NCBI RefSeq assembly: GCF_008704555.1
Contig: NZ_CP023702.1
Span: 2,666,001 to 2,730,000 of the forward strand
Length of the DNA: 64,000 nucleotides
Direction of reading: 5' to 3'
Source: Streptomyces nitrosporeus
GTDB taxonomy: Bacteria; Actinomycetota; Actinomycetes; Streptomycetales; Streptomycetaceae
Shown here: in pieces, positions 11,034 through 19,598 of the stretch
Position numbering within the stretch: the stretch's first letter is position 1
Layout of the letters: each line of letters begins with the position of its first letter
Made by a program: the position numbers and the translations under genes
Notes under the pieces: model-generated
Databases searched by the model: none
The model's input: the letters and a program-made list of their open reading frames with translations, nothing else
What the model was told of the DNA's origin: nothing

Positions 11034-11558
11034 ATGTCAATCGGTCACACCCTGCTCGGACTCCTGGAGTCCGGCCCCCGCCACGGCTACGACCTCAAGC
11101 GCACCTTCGACGAGAAGTTCGGCCAGGACCGCCCGCTGCACTACGGGCAGGTCTACGCGACCATGTCCCGGCTGCTCAAGAACGGCCTGGTCGAGGTCGA
11201 CGGCGTCGAGTCCGAAGGCGGCCCGGAGCGCAAGCGCTACGCCATCACCGACGCCGGGATCACCGACGTCTCCACCTGGCTGGCCACCCCGGAGAAGCCC
11301 GAACCGTATCTGCAGTCGACCCTGTACACCAAGGTCGTCCTGGCCCTGCTCACCGGCCGCAGCGCCGCCGACCTGCTGGACACCCAGCGCTCCGAGCACC
11401 TGCGCCTCATGCGTACCCTCACCGACCGCAAGCGCAAGGGCGATCTCGCCGACCAGCTGATCTGCGATCACGCGCTCTTCCATCTGGAGGCGGATCTGCG
11501 CTGGCTGGAACTGGCCGCCGCGCGTCTGGACCAGCTCGCGAAGGCGGTCGCTCCGTGA
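11034..11558 (+). CDS. PadR-family transcriptional regulator
   Basis: 174-residue regulator with an N-terminal winged helix (residues 1-80: GHTLLGLLESGPRHGYDLKR, HYGQVYATMSRLLKNGLV, KRYAITDAG) and a C-terminal dimerisation region of the Vir_act_alpha_C type. These proteins usually repress an adjacent transporter or detoxification operon. The ATG at 11034 places the operator-like repeats just upstream. The next gene begins at a GTG overlapping this stop (GTGA), so regulator, ATPase and permease form one operon, probably autoregulated and induced by a ligand such as an antibiotic or peptide. Confidence 0.92.
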   Translation: MSIGHTLLGLLESGPRHGYDLKRTFDEKFGQDRPLHYGQVYATMSRLLKNGLVEVDGVESEGGPERKRYAITDAGITDVSTWLATPEKPEPYLQSTLYTKVVLALLTGRSAADLLDTQRSEHLRLMRTLTDRKRKGDLADQLICDHALFHLEADLRWLELAAARLDQLAKAVAP

Positions 11559-12241
11559 CCCCCGCCGGCTCCCTGCTCGTCGCCCAGGACCTGCGCAAGA
11601 CCTACGGCTCGACGCCCGCACTGGACGGCGCGTCCTTCTCCGTGCACCCAGGCGAGGTCGTCGCCGTCATGGGGCCCTCCGGGTCCGGCAAGTCGACGCT
11701 GCTGCACTGCCTCGCCGGGATCGTCACCCCCGACGAGGGCACCATCACCTACGCGGGCCGCGAGCTGTCCGCGATGTCCGACGCCGAGCGCAGCGCCCTG
11801 CGGCGCAGCGACTTCGGCTTCGTGTTCCAGTTCGGCCAGCTCGTCCCCGAACTGACCTGCCTGGAGAACGTCGCCCTGCCGTTGCGGCTGAACGGCGTCC
11901 GCCGCAAGGCCGCCGAACTGACGGCCCGGCGGTGGCTGGAGCGCCTGGAGGTCGAGGACGTGGCGGGCAAGCGGCCCGGCGAGGTGTCCGGCGGCCAGGG
12001 CCAGCGGGTCGCCGTGGCGCGGGCGCTGGCGGGCTCCCCCAAGGTGGTCTTCGCCGACGAGCCGACCGGCGCCCTGGACTCCCTCAACGGCGAGCGGGTG
12101 ATGGAGCTGCTCACCGAGTCGGCCCGGTCCGAGAACACCGCCGTCGTCCTGGTGACGCACGAGGCGCGGGTGGCCGCCTACTCCGACCGTGACGTCGTCG
12201 TGCGCGACGGCCGTGCCCGGGACCTGGAGTTCGCCGTATGA
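11555..12241 (+). CDS. ABC transporter ATP-binding protein (MacB/LolD type)
   Basis: 228-residue nucleotide-binding domain. Walker A is GPSGSGKST, the Q-loop lies in FVFQFGQLVPELT, the signature is VSGGQGQRVAVARAL, Walker B is VVFADEPTGALDS and the switch is VTHEA. The 'EPTGALDS' form and the adjacent FtsX-like permease put it in the LolD/MacB/BceA class used for antimicrobial-peptide resistance, lipoprotein release or mechanotransmission rather than bulk import. It overlaps padR by 4 bp upstream (GTGA) and the permease by 4 bp downstream (ATGA). Confidence 0.95.
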   Translation: MTPAGSLLVAQDLRKTYGSTPALDGASFSVHPGEVVAVMGPSGSGKSTLLHCLAGIVTPDEGTITYAGRELSAMSDAERSALRRSDFGFVFQFGQLVPELTCLENVALPLRLNGVRRKAAELTARRWLERLEVEDVAGKRPGEVSGGQGQRVAVARALAGSPKVVFADEPTGALDSLNGERVMELLTESARSENTAVVLVTHEARVAAYSDRDVVVRDGRARDLEFAV

Positions 12242-14577
12242 CCTGGCTGCGGGACCTCGGCCTGGGCATACGGTTCGCGGCGGCGGGCGGGCGTGAGGGC
12301 TGGGCGCGGACCGCGCTCACCGCCGTCGGCGTCGGGCTGGGCGTGGCGCTGCTGCTGGTCGCCTCGTCCGTACCGCATCTGCTCGACCAGCGGTCCGCGC
12401 GGAACGACGGGCGCAAGGAGGCCGGGTCCTCGCTCGGCGCGCCCGTACCGGAATCGGACAGCACGGTCCTGAGGACCGACGCGGAGACCGAGTACCGCGG
12501 TCAGGCCGTCGGCGGGTTCCTGATGCGGGCGGAAGGGCCGGATCCCGTCCTCCCGCCCGGGGTCGCGCACTTCCCCGCCCCCGGCGAGATGGCGGTCTCC
12601 CCCGCGCTGCGGGAGCTGCTGGCCTCGCCCGAGGGCGAACTCCTGCGGGAGCGGCTGCCGTACGAGATCACCTCGGTCATCGGTGACCAGGGGCTGCTCT
12701 CGCCCGGCGAGCTGTACTTCTACGCGGGCAGCGACACCCTCGCCCTGGCCACCGACAGCCGCCGGGTGGCCGGTTACGGGCGCGGCGGGGAGGGCGAACC
12801 GCTCAGCCCGATCCTGGTGATGCTGGTCATCATCATCTGCGTGGTGCTGCTGGTGCCGGTGGCGATCTTCATCGCCACGGCCGTGCGGTTCGGCGGTGAG
12901 CGCCGGGACCGCAGGCTGGCCGCGCTGCGGCTGGTGGGGACGGACATCCGGCAGACCCGCCGGATCGCCGCGGGCGAGGCCCTGTTCGGTTCGGTGCTGG
13001 GGCTGCTGGCCGGGACGGTGTTCTTCCTGGTGGGACGGCGGTTCGTGGGCCGGGTGGAGCTGTGGAACCACAGCGCCTTCCCGTCCGACCTGGTGCCCGC
13101 GCCCTGGGCGGCGGCCCTGGTCGCCGTCGCCGTACCGCTCGCCGCGGTGCTGGTCACGCTGGCCGCCATGCGCTCGGTGGTCGTCGAACCTCTGGGGGTC
13201 GTGCGCCGCGGCGGCGACCGCAGGCGCCGGCTGTGGTGGCGCCTGTTCGTCCCCGCCGCGGGGCTGGCGGTGCTCGGGGCGACCGGCCAGGTGGACGAGT
13301 TCACCCCCGTCAACCCCTATCCGATCGCGGCCGGAGCGGTCCTGGTCCTGGTCGGTCTGGCCCTGCTGCTGCCCTGGCTGGTCGAGGCGGTGGTGAAATT
13401 GCTGGGCGGCGGCCCGCTGTCCTGGCAGCTCGCCGTCCGCCGGCTCCGGCTGAGCAGCGGGTCCGCCTCACGGGCCGTCAGCGGCATCACCGTCGCGGTG
13501 GCGGGTGCGGTGGCCCTGCAGATGCTGTTCGCGGCCGTCGGTGACGAGTTCGACTCGATGACGGGCCAGGATCCCTCGCGGGCCCAGTTCCACACCTACT
13601 CCGGGCAGGTCGACGGGGACTCGGCCACCCGGACCATCGCGGCCTTCGAGGCCACCGAGGGCGTCGAAGCCGTCATCGGCACCGTGGAGACGTACGCCAT
13701 GAAGCCGGGGAAGCCGGAGAACGAGGAGGACATCCAGCCCATCACCTCCCTGACCGTCGGCGACTGCGCGACCCTGAGGGAACTGGCCCGGATCGGCTCC
13801 TGCGAGGAGGGGGACACCTTCGTCGCCCACCCCGAGAACGACAAGGAGCAGGCCGACTGGATCGACGAGACCGCCCGCAAGGGCGAGCGGGTCGAGCTCA
13901 ACCCGATGGTGGGCGACGAGCCCGGCGCGAAGTCGGTGCTCTGGACCCTGCCCGCGGGCACCCGCACGGTGACGGCCGGTCTCGACCCGCTCGGCAAGGA
14001 GCACTGGGGCATCCTCGCGACGGCGGGGGCGCTGGACCCGAAGATCCTGCCGACCGCGCAGACGGTCACGCAGATCCGGATCGACGAGAGCGTGCCGGAC
14101 GCCTCGGAGCACGTCCGCAACACCGCCGCCCGGATCGACCCGGGGATGCGGGTCGCCACTCTCACGGCCACGTACAGGGACCGGCAGTACGCGAGTGTGC
14201 AGACCGGCCTGCGGTTCGGCGCGGTGGCGACGCTCCTGCTGATCGCGGTCTCGATGCTGGTCTCGCAGCTGGAGCAGCTGCGGGAGCGCAAGCGGCTGCT
14301 GGCGGTGCTGGTCGCCTTCGGCACGAAGCGTTCCACGCTGGGCTGGTCGGTGCTCTGGCAGACCGCCCTTCCGGTGGCCGTGGGTCTGCTGGCCGCTGTC
14401 GCGGGCGGCCTGGGGCTGGGGTGGGTGCTGACCTGGATGCTGGCGAAGACGGTGACCCAGTGGTTCCTGTTCTGGCCGCTGGCGGGGGCCGGAGCGGTGC
14501 TCGTCGCGGGGGTGACACTGCTCTCGCTGCCGCCGCTGTGGCGGATGATGCGCCCGGACGGTCTGCGTACGGAGTGA
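12238..14577 (+). CDS. FtsX-like ABC permease
   Basis: 779-residue permease partner of the preceding ATPase. It has one TM near the N-terminus, an extracytoplasmic loop, and an FtsX domain of TM helices at about 185-305. More TM segments lie at 335-390 and 410-435, then a large extracytoplasmic domain (about 440-650), and a second FtsX module ends at residue 775. This duplicated layout is typical of Streptomyces MacB-like exporters. It starts at an ATG overlapping the ATPase stop (ATGA). Substrate unknown; the PadR regulator suggests a toxic compound or cell-envelope stress. Confidence 0.92.
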   Translation: MTWLRDLGLGIRFAAAGGREGWARTALTAVGVGLGVALLLVASSVPHLLDQRSARNDGRKEAGSSLGAPVPESDSTVLRTDAETEYRGQAVGGFLMRAEGPDPVLPPGVAHFPAPGEMAVSPALRELLASPEGELLRERLPYEITSVIGDQGLLSPGELYFYAGSDTLALATDSRRVAGYGRGGEGEPLSPILVMLVIIICVVLLVPVAIFIATAVRFGGERRDRRLAALRLVGTDIRQTRRIAAGEALFGSVLGLLAGTVFFLVGRRFVGRVELWNHSAFPSDLVPAPWAAALVAVAVPLAAVLVTLAAMRSVVVEPLGVVRRGGDRRRRLWWRLFVPAAGLAVLGATGQVDEFTPVNPYPIAAGAVLVLVGLALLLPWLVEAVVKLLGGGPLSWQLAVRRLRLSSGSASRAVSGITVAVAGAVALQMLFAAVGDEFDSMTGQDPSRAQFHTYSGQVDGDSATRTIAAFEATEGVEAVIGTVETYAMKPGKPENEEDIQPITSLTVGDCATLRELARIGSCEEGDTFVAHPENDKEQADWIDETARKGERVELNPMVGDEPGAKSVLWTLPAGTRTVTAGLDPLGKEHWGILATAGALDPKILPTAQTVTQIRIDESVPDASEHVRNTAARIDPGMRVATLTATYRDRQYASVQTGLRFGAVATLLLIAVSMLVSQLEQLRERKRLLAVLVAFGTKRSTLGWSVLWQTALPVAVGLLAAVAGGLGLGWVLTWMLAKTVTQWFLFWPLAGAGAVLVAGVTLLSLPPLWRMMRPDGLRTE

Positions 14578-14581
14578 GCGG

Positions 14582-14668
14582 GAGGCTCCGTACGGCGTGG
14601 GCGGGAAGCCCCGCACGGTACGGGCGGGAGGCCCCGCGCGGTACGGGCGAGAGGCCCTGGACGGCGCG
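14582..14668. repeat. Three imperfect ~23-bp tandem repeats
   Basis: Units of the form 'cggtacgggcgggaggccccgcg' repeat about three times with decay, directly after the permease stop. They do not encode a protein. They may be slippage products in non-coding DNA. Confidence 0.5.
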
Positions 14669-14670
14669 GG

Positions 14671-14708
14671 CGTGGCGGAGGGCCGGGTGTGCTCAGCCCT
14701 CCGCCACG
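14671..14708. terminator. Bidirectional terminator between permease and oxyR
   Basis: A 13-bp perfect stem (14671-14683 with 14696-14708) with a 12-nt loop. It overlaps the last codons of oxyR and lies between two convergent genes. Confidence 0.7.
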
Positions 14709-15652
14709 ACCCGCACCGGCAGGGCGCTCAGCGCCTCGCGCAGCGCTGCCGCGAACTCCTCGAACTCGGCGTGCCGAGCGGTGCCGGTCCGTACGGCCAG
14801 CGCGATACGCCGGGAGGGCGCCGGTTCGGTGAAGTACCCGGTGTCCAGGGCGTCGTTGCGTGCCGTCTCGATCTTCACCGCGGTGCGCGGCAGCAGTGTC
14901 ACGCCGAGTCCGCCCGCGACGAGCTGTACGAGGGTCGAGAGGCCCGCGGCGGTCGTGGTGACCGGGGCGCCTTCGGTGCGGCCGGCCTCGCGGCAGATGT
15001 CCAGGGCCTGGTCGCGCAGGCAGTGCCCCTCGTCGAGGAGCAGCAGCGGCAGGTCCTGCAAGGCGTCACGCGGGATGTCCCCGCGTCCGCCCAGCCGGTT
15101 GCCCCGCTCCATGACGAGCACGAAGTCCTCGTCGAAAAGCGGGAGTTCGGTGACGCCGGACACTCCGAGCGGCACCGCGAGCAGCAGCAGGTCCAGGCGC
15201 CCGGCGCCCAGTCCGTCCAGCAGCGAGGAGGTCTGCTCCTCGTGTACCTGGAGGTCGAGTTCCGGGTAGCGGTCGTGGACCAGGGTGAGGACGGTCGGCA
15301 GCAGGTAGGGGGCGACGGTCGGGATCACGCCGAGCCTGAGCACCCCGGTGAACGGCGCCCGTACCGCCTCCGCCTCCTCCATCAGATCGGCGAGCGCCTC
15401 CAGTACGGCGCCGGCCCGCACGGCGAGGCGTTCCCCGGCGGGAGACAGCAGCACCTTGCGCGTCGTACGCTCGAGCAGCTGGACACCCAGTGCCACCTCC
15501 AGCGCGGAAACCGCCCCGGAGAGCGCCGGCTGGCTCATGCCGATGGCTGCCGCCGCGTCCCGGAAGTGCAGGTGCTCCGCCACGGCCGCGAAGGCGCGCA
15601 GCTGCGACAGGCTCGGCTGTTTGGGCCGGTTGGGCTGATTTACGTATCCCAC
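14693..15652 (-). CDS. oxyR: LysR-family peroxide sensor OxyR
   Basis: 319-residue LysR regulator: an N-terminal winged HTH (SLSQLRAFAAVAEHLHFRDA, MSQPALSGAVSALE) and a periplasmic-binding-like effector domain. The two redox cysteines are visible at C211 and C220 (DEGHCLRDQALDIC), which in OxyR form a disulfide on H2O2 exposure. It is divergent from ahpC-ahpD, the classical OxyR targets. I chose GTG 15652 because 'gtggag' lies 5 nt upstream; the GTG at 15673 has a ribosome-like site abutting it, so an N-terminus 7 residues longer cannot be excluded. Confidence 0.95.
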   Translation of the reverse strand: MGYVNQPNRPKQPSLSQLRAFAAVAEHLHFRDAAAAIGMSQPALSGAVSALEVALGVQLLERTTRKVLLSPAGERLAVRAGAVLEALADLMEEAEAVRAPFTGVLRLGVIPTVAPYLLPTVLTLVHDRYPELDLQVHEEQTSSLLDGLGAGRLDLLLLAVPLGVSGVTELPLFDEDFVLVMERGNRLGGRGDIPRDALQDLPLLLLDEGHCLRDQALDICREAGRTEGAPVTTTAAGLSTLVQLVAGGLGVTLLPRTAVKIETARNDALDTGYFTEPAPSRRIALAVRTGTARHAEFEEFAAALREALSALPVRVVAEG

Positions 15653-15688
15653 GATCACTCCACTGATAGGCACCTCCGATCATCACGG

Positions 15689-15733
15689 CAGAGTGTAGCT
15701 ATTTCCGTGATCAATGCACTCTGTGCCAGAGTG
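15689..15733. promoter_or_regulatory. oxyR-ahpC intergenic inverted repeats, candidate OxyR site
   Basis: CAGAGTG (15689-15695), its complement CACTCTG (15717-15723), and a further CAGAGTG (15727-15733) lie in the AT-richer gap between the divergent oxyR and ahpC genes. The arrangement suits a LysR-type tetramer contacting two sites. The assignment rests on location and symmetry only. Confidence 0.4.
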
Positions 15734-15795
15734 GAAACCGTCCAACCCCCGGGAAATCCCCCTAAAGGGGATGTCCCATCCAGCAAGGAGTGCGC

Positions 15796-16350
15796 GTGCT
15801 CACTGTCGGTGACAAGTTCCCCGAGTTCGACCTGACCGCTTGTGTGTCGCTGGAGAGCGGCAAGGAGTTCGAGCAGATCAACCACAAGACCTACGAGGGC
15901 AAGTGGAAGATCGTCTTCGCGTGGCCGAAGGACTTCACCTTCGTGTGCCCGACGGAGATCGCGGCCTTCGGCAAGCTGAACGACGAGTTCGCCGACCGTG
16001 ACGCCCAGGTCCTCGGCTTCTCCGGTGACTCCGAGTTCGTGCACCACGCCTGGCGCAAGGACCACCCGGACCTGACCGACCTGCCCTTCCCGATGATGGC
16101 CGACTCGAAGCACGAGCTCATGCGTGACCTCGGCATCGAGGGCGAGGACGGCTTCGCCCAGCGCGCCGTCTTCATCGTCGACCAGAACAACGAGATCCAG
16201 TTCACGATGGTGACCGCCGGTTCCGTGGGCCGTAACCCCAAGGAGGTCCTGCGGGTCCTCGACGCCCTGCAGACCGACGAGCTGTGCCCGTGCAACTGGA
16301 CCAAGGGCGAGAACACCCTCGACCCGGTCGCGCTCCTGTCGGGCGAGTGA
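15796..16350 (+). CDS. ahpC: Alkyl hydroperoxide reductase, peroxiredoxin subunit
   Basis: 184-residue 2-Cys peroxiredoxin that reduces H2O2 and organic peroxides. The peroxidatic cysteine is C51 (DFTFVCPTE) and the C-terminal cysteines are in ELCPCNW (C164/C166), the actinobacterial AhpC form recycled by AhpD. The GTG at 15796 (MLTVGDKFPEF) is preceded by aaggag at 15785-15790; the upstream GTG at 15790 overlaps that site and is rejected. ahpD follows after 6 bp. Confidence 0.97.
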   Translation: MLTVGDKFPEFDLTACVSLESGKEFEQINHKTYEGKWKIVFAWPKDFTFVCPTEIAAFGKLNDEFADRDAQVLGFSGDSEFVHHAWRKDHPDLTDLPFPMMADSKHELMRDLGIEGEDGFAQRAVFIVDQNNEIQFTMVTAGSVGRNPKEVLRVLDALQTDELCPCNWTKGENTLDPVALLSGE

Positions 16351-16356
16351 TCTGAC

Positions 16357-16890
16357 ATGGCACTCGACGAGCTGAAGTCCGCCATACCGGACTACGCCAA
16401 GGACCTGAAGCTGAACCTCGGTTCGGTCATCGGGAACAGCGACCTCCCCCAGCAGCAGCTGTGGGGCACCGTCCTGGCCTGCGCGATCGCCTCGCGCTCG
16501 CCCAAGGTGCTGCGCGAGCTGGAGCCGGAGGCCAAGGCCAACCTCTCCGCCGAGGCGTACACCGCGGCGAAGTCCGCGGCGGCCGTCATGGCGATGAACA
16601 ACGTCTTCTACCGCACCCGGCACCTGCTGTCGGACCCGGAGTACGGGACCCTCCGCGCGGGTCTGCGGATGAACGTCATCGGCAACCCCGGTGTGGAGAA
16701 GGCCGACTTCGAGCTGTGGTCGTTCGCGGTCTCCGCGATCAACGGCTGCGGCCAGTGCCTGGACTCGCACGAGCAGGTGCTGCGCAAGGCCGGCCTGGAC
16801 CGGGAGACCATCCAGGAGGCCGCCAAGATCGCCGCGGTGATCCAGGCGGTCGGCGTGACCCTCGACTCCGAGGCCGTGCTGGCCCAGTAG
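16357..16890 (+). CDS. ahpD: Alkylhydroperoxidase AhpD
   Basis: 177-residue all-helical disulfide reductase that regenerates AhpC in actinobacteria. The catalytic CxxC is at C131/C134 with the supporting histidine H138 ([12 protein letters not shown]). The length matches the family. It lies 6 bp after ahpC, so it is co-transcribed and presumably OxyR-controlled, and a strong terminator follows. Confidence 0.97.
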   Translation: MALDELKSAIPDYAKDLKLNLGSVIGNSDLPQQQLWGTVLACAIASRSPKVLRELEPEAKANLSAEAYTAAKSAAAVMAMNNVFYRTRHLLSDPEYGTLRAGLRMNVIGNPGVEKADFELWSFAVSAINGCGQCLDSHEQVLRKAGLDRETIQEAAKIAAVIQAVGVTLDSEAVLAQ

Positions 16891-16906
16891 TACGAGTACC
16901 TTTGTA

Positions 16907-16952
16907 CGAGAAGGGCCCCGTGGACGACCGACCGTCCGCGGGGCCCTTCTCG
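16907..16952 (+). terminator. Terminator of the ahpCD operon
   Basis: Perfect 14-bp stem (16907-16920 with 16939-16952) and an 18-nt loop, 17 nt after the ahpD stop codon. Confidence 0.85.
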
Positions 16953-17001
16953 CGCCGCCCCGGCGAGAGCCCGGCTTCCCCCCGGCCCGAGCGGCCGGGT
17001 C

Positions 17002-17304
17002 TCAGGGGAGGGGGAACCAGTCCGACAGGCGCTTGGCGATGGCCGGTACGTCGAGAAGGTCCTGCGCGACCTCCTCGACGAACGGTCCGGCGACGGAGAC
17101 GGGTGGCGGAGCCGTGTCGGCGCCGGCGCCGTTGAACCGCAGGAAAACACGCATGGCGAGCCAGGCGGTGCGCTTGTTGCCGTCGATCAGCGCGTGGTTG
17201 CGGGCGACGGAGTGCAGCAGGGCCGCCGCCTTGTCGTGCAGCGTGGGGTACAGCTCGGCCCCGAACACATGGGTCCGGGGCCGCTCGACCGTGTCCGTCC
17301 GCCG
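17002..17304 (-). pseudogene. 5'-truncated Doc (Fic/DOC) toxin remnant
   Basis: The minus-strand frame following the AI-2E stop codon reads DTVERPRTHVFGAELYPTLH, then KAAALLHSVARNHALIDGNK and RTAWLAMRVFLRFNG, ending LSDWFPLP. This is the C-terminal two thirds of a Doc protein, with the catalytic HxxxDGNKR motif intact. Doc phosphorylates EF-Tu or related targets. The usual first ~40 residues are missing: a TAG (the AI-2E stop, 17305-17307) ends the frame just before the homology begins. The only start is an internal GTG at 17268 with no good ribosome site. No Phd-like antitoxin is adjacent. I interpret it as a degraded toxin fused to the tail of its neighbour by deletion. Confidence 0.75.
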
Positions 17305-18741
17305 CTACGCCTGGGGGGTCTCCGGCCCCGCCGGTCCGTCCGTCCCCTCGCCGTCCCGGGTGCCGGGGCCGGGGTCCCCGGCGCGGGACGGCTCCGGGAC
17401 CGGGGTCGGGGCGGTGGCCAGGGCGGTGGCGCCGTGCGGGGGCGGCACCCGGCGCATGGCCTCCTGTTCGCCGTACGCCTTGAGGTAACCGACCACCGTG
17501 TTGGTCACCGCGACCAGCGGTACGGCGACGACCGCGCCGCCGATGCCGGCGATCACGCCGCCCGCGGCGACCGCCAGGACGACGGCCAGCGGGTGGACGC
17601 GCACGGCGCGGCCGAGGATGAAGGGCTGGAGGATGTGGCCCTCGATCTGCTGCACGGCGAGCACCACGATGAGCACCATCAGGGCGGTGAACACGCCCTG
17701 GGTGACGAGCGCGACGACCACGGCGAGCGCCCCGGAGATCACGGCGCCGACCAGCGGGATGAAGGCGAAGAGGAAGATGAAGACGGCGAGCGGCACCGCC
17801 ATCGGCACATCGAGGAAGTAGATCCCGAGCCCGATGAAGATCGCGTCGATCAGGGCGACGATCACCGTGCCCCGCACATACGCCGTCAGGGTCCGCCAGG
17901 CACGCGGCCCCGCGCCCGCGACACCCGGACGGGCCTGGGTGGGCACCAGTTTGAGGAACCACTGCCAGATGCGCTTGCCGTCGTAGAGCAGGAAGAGCGT
18001 CGAGAACATCGCCAGCAGCAGCCCGGTGAGGAACTCCACCATCACGGTCACGCCCTGGAGCCCGGCGGAGGTGATCTCCTCGGTGTTGGTGCCGATGGTG
18101 TCGCTGAGGTTCTTGGCGATGTCGTTGATCTGCGACTCGGTGACGTGGAACGGGCTGTCCAGCAGCCAGCGCTTCAACTCGTCGATGCCGTCGCGGACCC
18201 GGTCGGAGAGCGTGTCCAGGTTGTCCATCACCTGCCACACCACGAACCAGCCGACCAGTCCGATGATCACGAAGCCGAGCACGGCGGTGACCGCGGTCGC
18301 CAGCCCGCGGGGCAGCCCGAGCCGCTTGAGCCGTACGACGGTCGGCTGGAGCATCGCCGTCACCAGCAGGGCCGCGGTGAACGCCAGGACGATCAGCTGC
18401 ACCGCGCTGATGACCCGCATCAGCACCCAGAGCGTGCCCGCCAGGACAAGCAGCCGCCAGCCGGCCTCCGCCGCGACCCGCATGCCCCACGGGATCGCCG
18501 CGACCGGATCGGGCTTGGCGGAGACGTAGGGGGCGTAGTCCGGTGGGCGCGGCACCTGGTCCGCCTGTCCGGCGGCCTCCCGGGCGTCGGCCGCGGCGGC
18601 CAGCGCCTCGGGGGAAGGACTCGTGGCGGCCACGTCCTCGTCCTCCGGGTGCGCGCTCCGGGCACGGCGCTCTTCCAGGCGTGCCCCGATATCGCTGAGT
18701 CCGGCGCCCAGCCGGCCGAGCCACCCCGGAAGTTTGGACAT
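17305..18741 (-). CDS. AI-2E family transporter
   Basis: 478-residue polytopic membrane protein (AI-2E/PerM/UPF0118 family). About 80 N-terminal cytosolic residues are followed by TM segments around 90-160, a periplasmic helical loop (DSPFHVTESQINDIAKNLSD), and a C-terminal TM cluster with the family stretch FIFLFAFIPLVGAVISGALA and ILQPFILGRAVRVHPLAVVL. The last ~55 residues are Pro/Gly-rich. Family members export AI-2 or act in ion homeostasis; the substrate here is unknown. ATG 18741 is preceded by gggaag. The stop codon directly abuts the Doc remnant in the same frame. Confidence 0.9.
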   Translation of the reverse strand: MSKLPGWLGRLGAGLSDIGARLEERRARSAHPEDEDVAATSPSPEALAAAADAREAAGQADQVPRPPDYAPYVSAKPDPVAAIPWGMRVAAEAGWRLLVLAGTLWVLMRVISAVQLIVLAFTAALLVTAMLQPTVVRLKRLGLPRGLATAVTAVLGFVIIGLVGWFVVWQVMDNLDTLSDRVRDGIDELKRWLLDSPFHVTESQINDIAKNLSDTIGTNTEEITSAGLQGVTVMVEFLTGLLLAMFSTLFLLYDGKRIWQWFLKLVPTQARPGVAGAGPRAWRTLTAYVRGTVIVALIDAIFIGLGIYFLDVPMAVPLAVFIFLFAFIPLVGAVISGALAVVVALVTQGVFTALMVLIVVLAVQQIEGHILQPFILGRAVRVHPLAVVLAVAAGGVIAGIGGAVVAVPLVAVTNTVVGYLKAYGEQEAMRRVPPPHGATALATAPTPVPEPSRAGDPGPGTRDGEGTDGPAGPETPQA

Positions 18742-18807
18742 GGTTCTTCCCTTTCCCCCGCCTGCTCCCATCACTCTCCTGGAGCTGTTCGGATCCGACC
18801 GTACACG

Positions 18808-18846
18808 CGTGAAGCCCCGCACCGTAGGACGGTGCGGGGCTTCACG
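18808..18846 (-). terminator. Terminator after the transglycosylase-like gene
   Basis: 18-bp perfect stem (18808-18825 with 18829-18846) with a 3-nt loop, 42 nt beyond the stop of the minus-strand gene at 18888 and before the AI-2E gene. Confidence 0.9.
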
Positions 18847-18887
18847 GGGTTGAGCGTCCGGCGGTTCCCGCCGGAGGAATTCCCGGC

Positions 18888-19598
18888 CTAGTACCAGTGG
18901 TTGGCCTGCCAGAAGGACCAGGCGCCGCAGGGGCTGCCGTAGCGGCCGTCCATGTAGCTGAGGCCCCACTTGATCTGGGTGGCGGGGTTGGTCTGCCAGT
19001 CGGCGCCGGCGGAGGACATCTTCGAGCCGGGCAGTGCCTGGACGAGCCCGTACGCACCGGAGGAAGGGTTCTGCGCCCGGTAGTTCCAGGTGGACTCGTG
19101 GTTCACGATGTTGCTGAAGCACTGGAACTGGTCGGCGGGGACCATCTGCCGGGCCATCGCCTGTACCTGGGCCACGGTGTAGGAGCCCTGCGCGGCGAAG
19201 GAGGTGGCGTCGCGGACGGCGGACCGGCTCGCACGCTCGGCCTCCGCCGCCTTCTCCTTGGCCTTGCGATCGGCCTCCAGCTTGTCCTCGGCGGCCTTCT
19301 TCTTGGACTTGGCGTCCTTGGCCGCCTGGACGCGGGCCGTCTCCTCGGCCGACTTCTTCGCGGCCGCGTCGGCCGCGGAGGCCTGGGCGTCGGCCTGCTG
19401 GGTCAGCGAGGCGGTCTGGACCTGGGCCTGCTGGCCCGCGGGGATGTCTGCGAGCAGCGTGGTGTCGGCTGCGGCCGCCTCGAAGTTGTTGTCATCGGCA
19501 GCGGGAGTGCTGCCCGAGGCAACGCCTACGACGGCGCCAACGGTGGTGACCGCGGTGGCTGATGCCACTGCGAACCCCCGGACCGAGATCCGGCTCAC
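18888..19598 (-). CDS. Secreted lysozyme-like / lytic transglycosylase (SLT) protein
   Basis: 236-residue exported protein. It starts with an N-terminal signal sequence (SVRGFAVASATAVTTVGAVV...ASGSTPA). Residues 60-135 are an Ala/Lys/Glu-rich helical, probably coiled-coil segment (AKDAKSKKKAAEDKLEADRK). The C-terminal ~85 residues form a transglycosylase-SLT-like fold: FSNIVNHESTWNYRAQNPSS with the presumed catalytic Glu in NHEST, then GAYGLVQALPGSKMSSAG and WGLSYMDGRYGSPCGAW. It likely cleaves peptidoglycan during growth or spore germination. GTG 19598 has ggaagga 6 nt upstream; an ATG at 19616 in the same frame is less likely. Confidence 0.9.
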   Translation of the reverse strand: MSRISVRGFAVASATAVTTVGAVVGVASGSTPAADDNNFEAAAADTTLLADIPAGQQAQVQTASLTQQADAQASAADAAAKKSAEETARVQAAKDAKSKKKAAEDKLEADRKAKEKAAEAERASRSAVRDATSFAAQGSYTVAQVQAMARQMVPADQFQCFSNIVNHESTWNYRAQNPSSGAYGLVQALPGSKMSSAGADWQTNPATQIKWGLSYMDGRYGSPCGAWSFWQANHWY

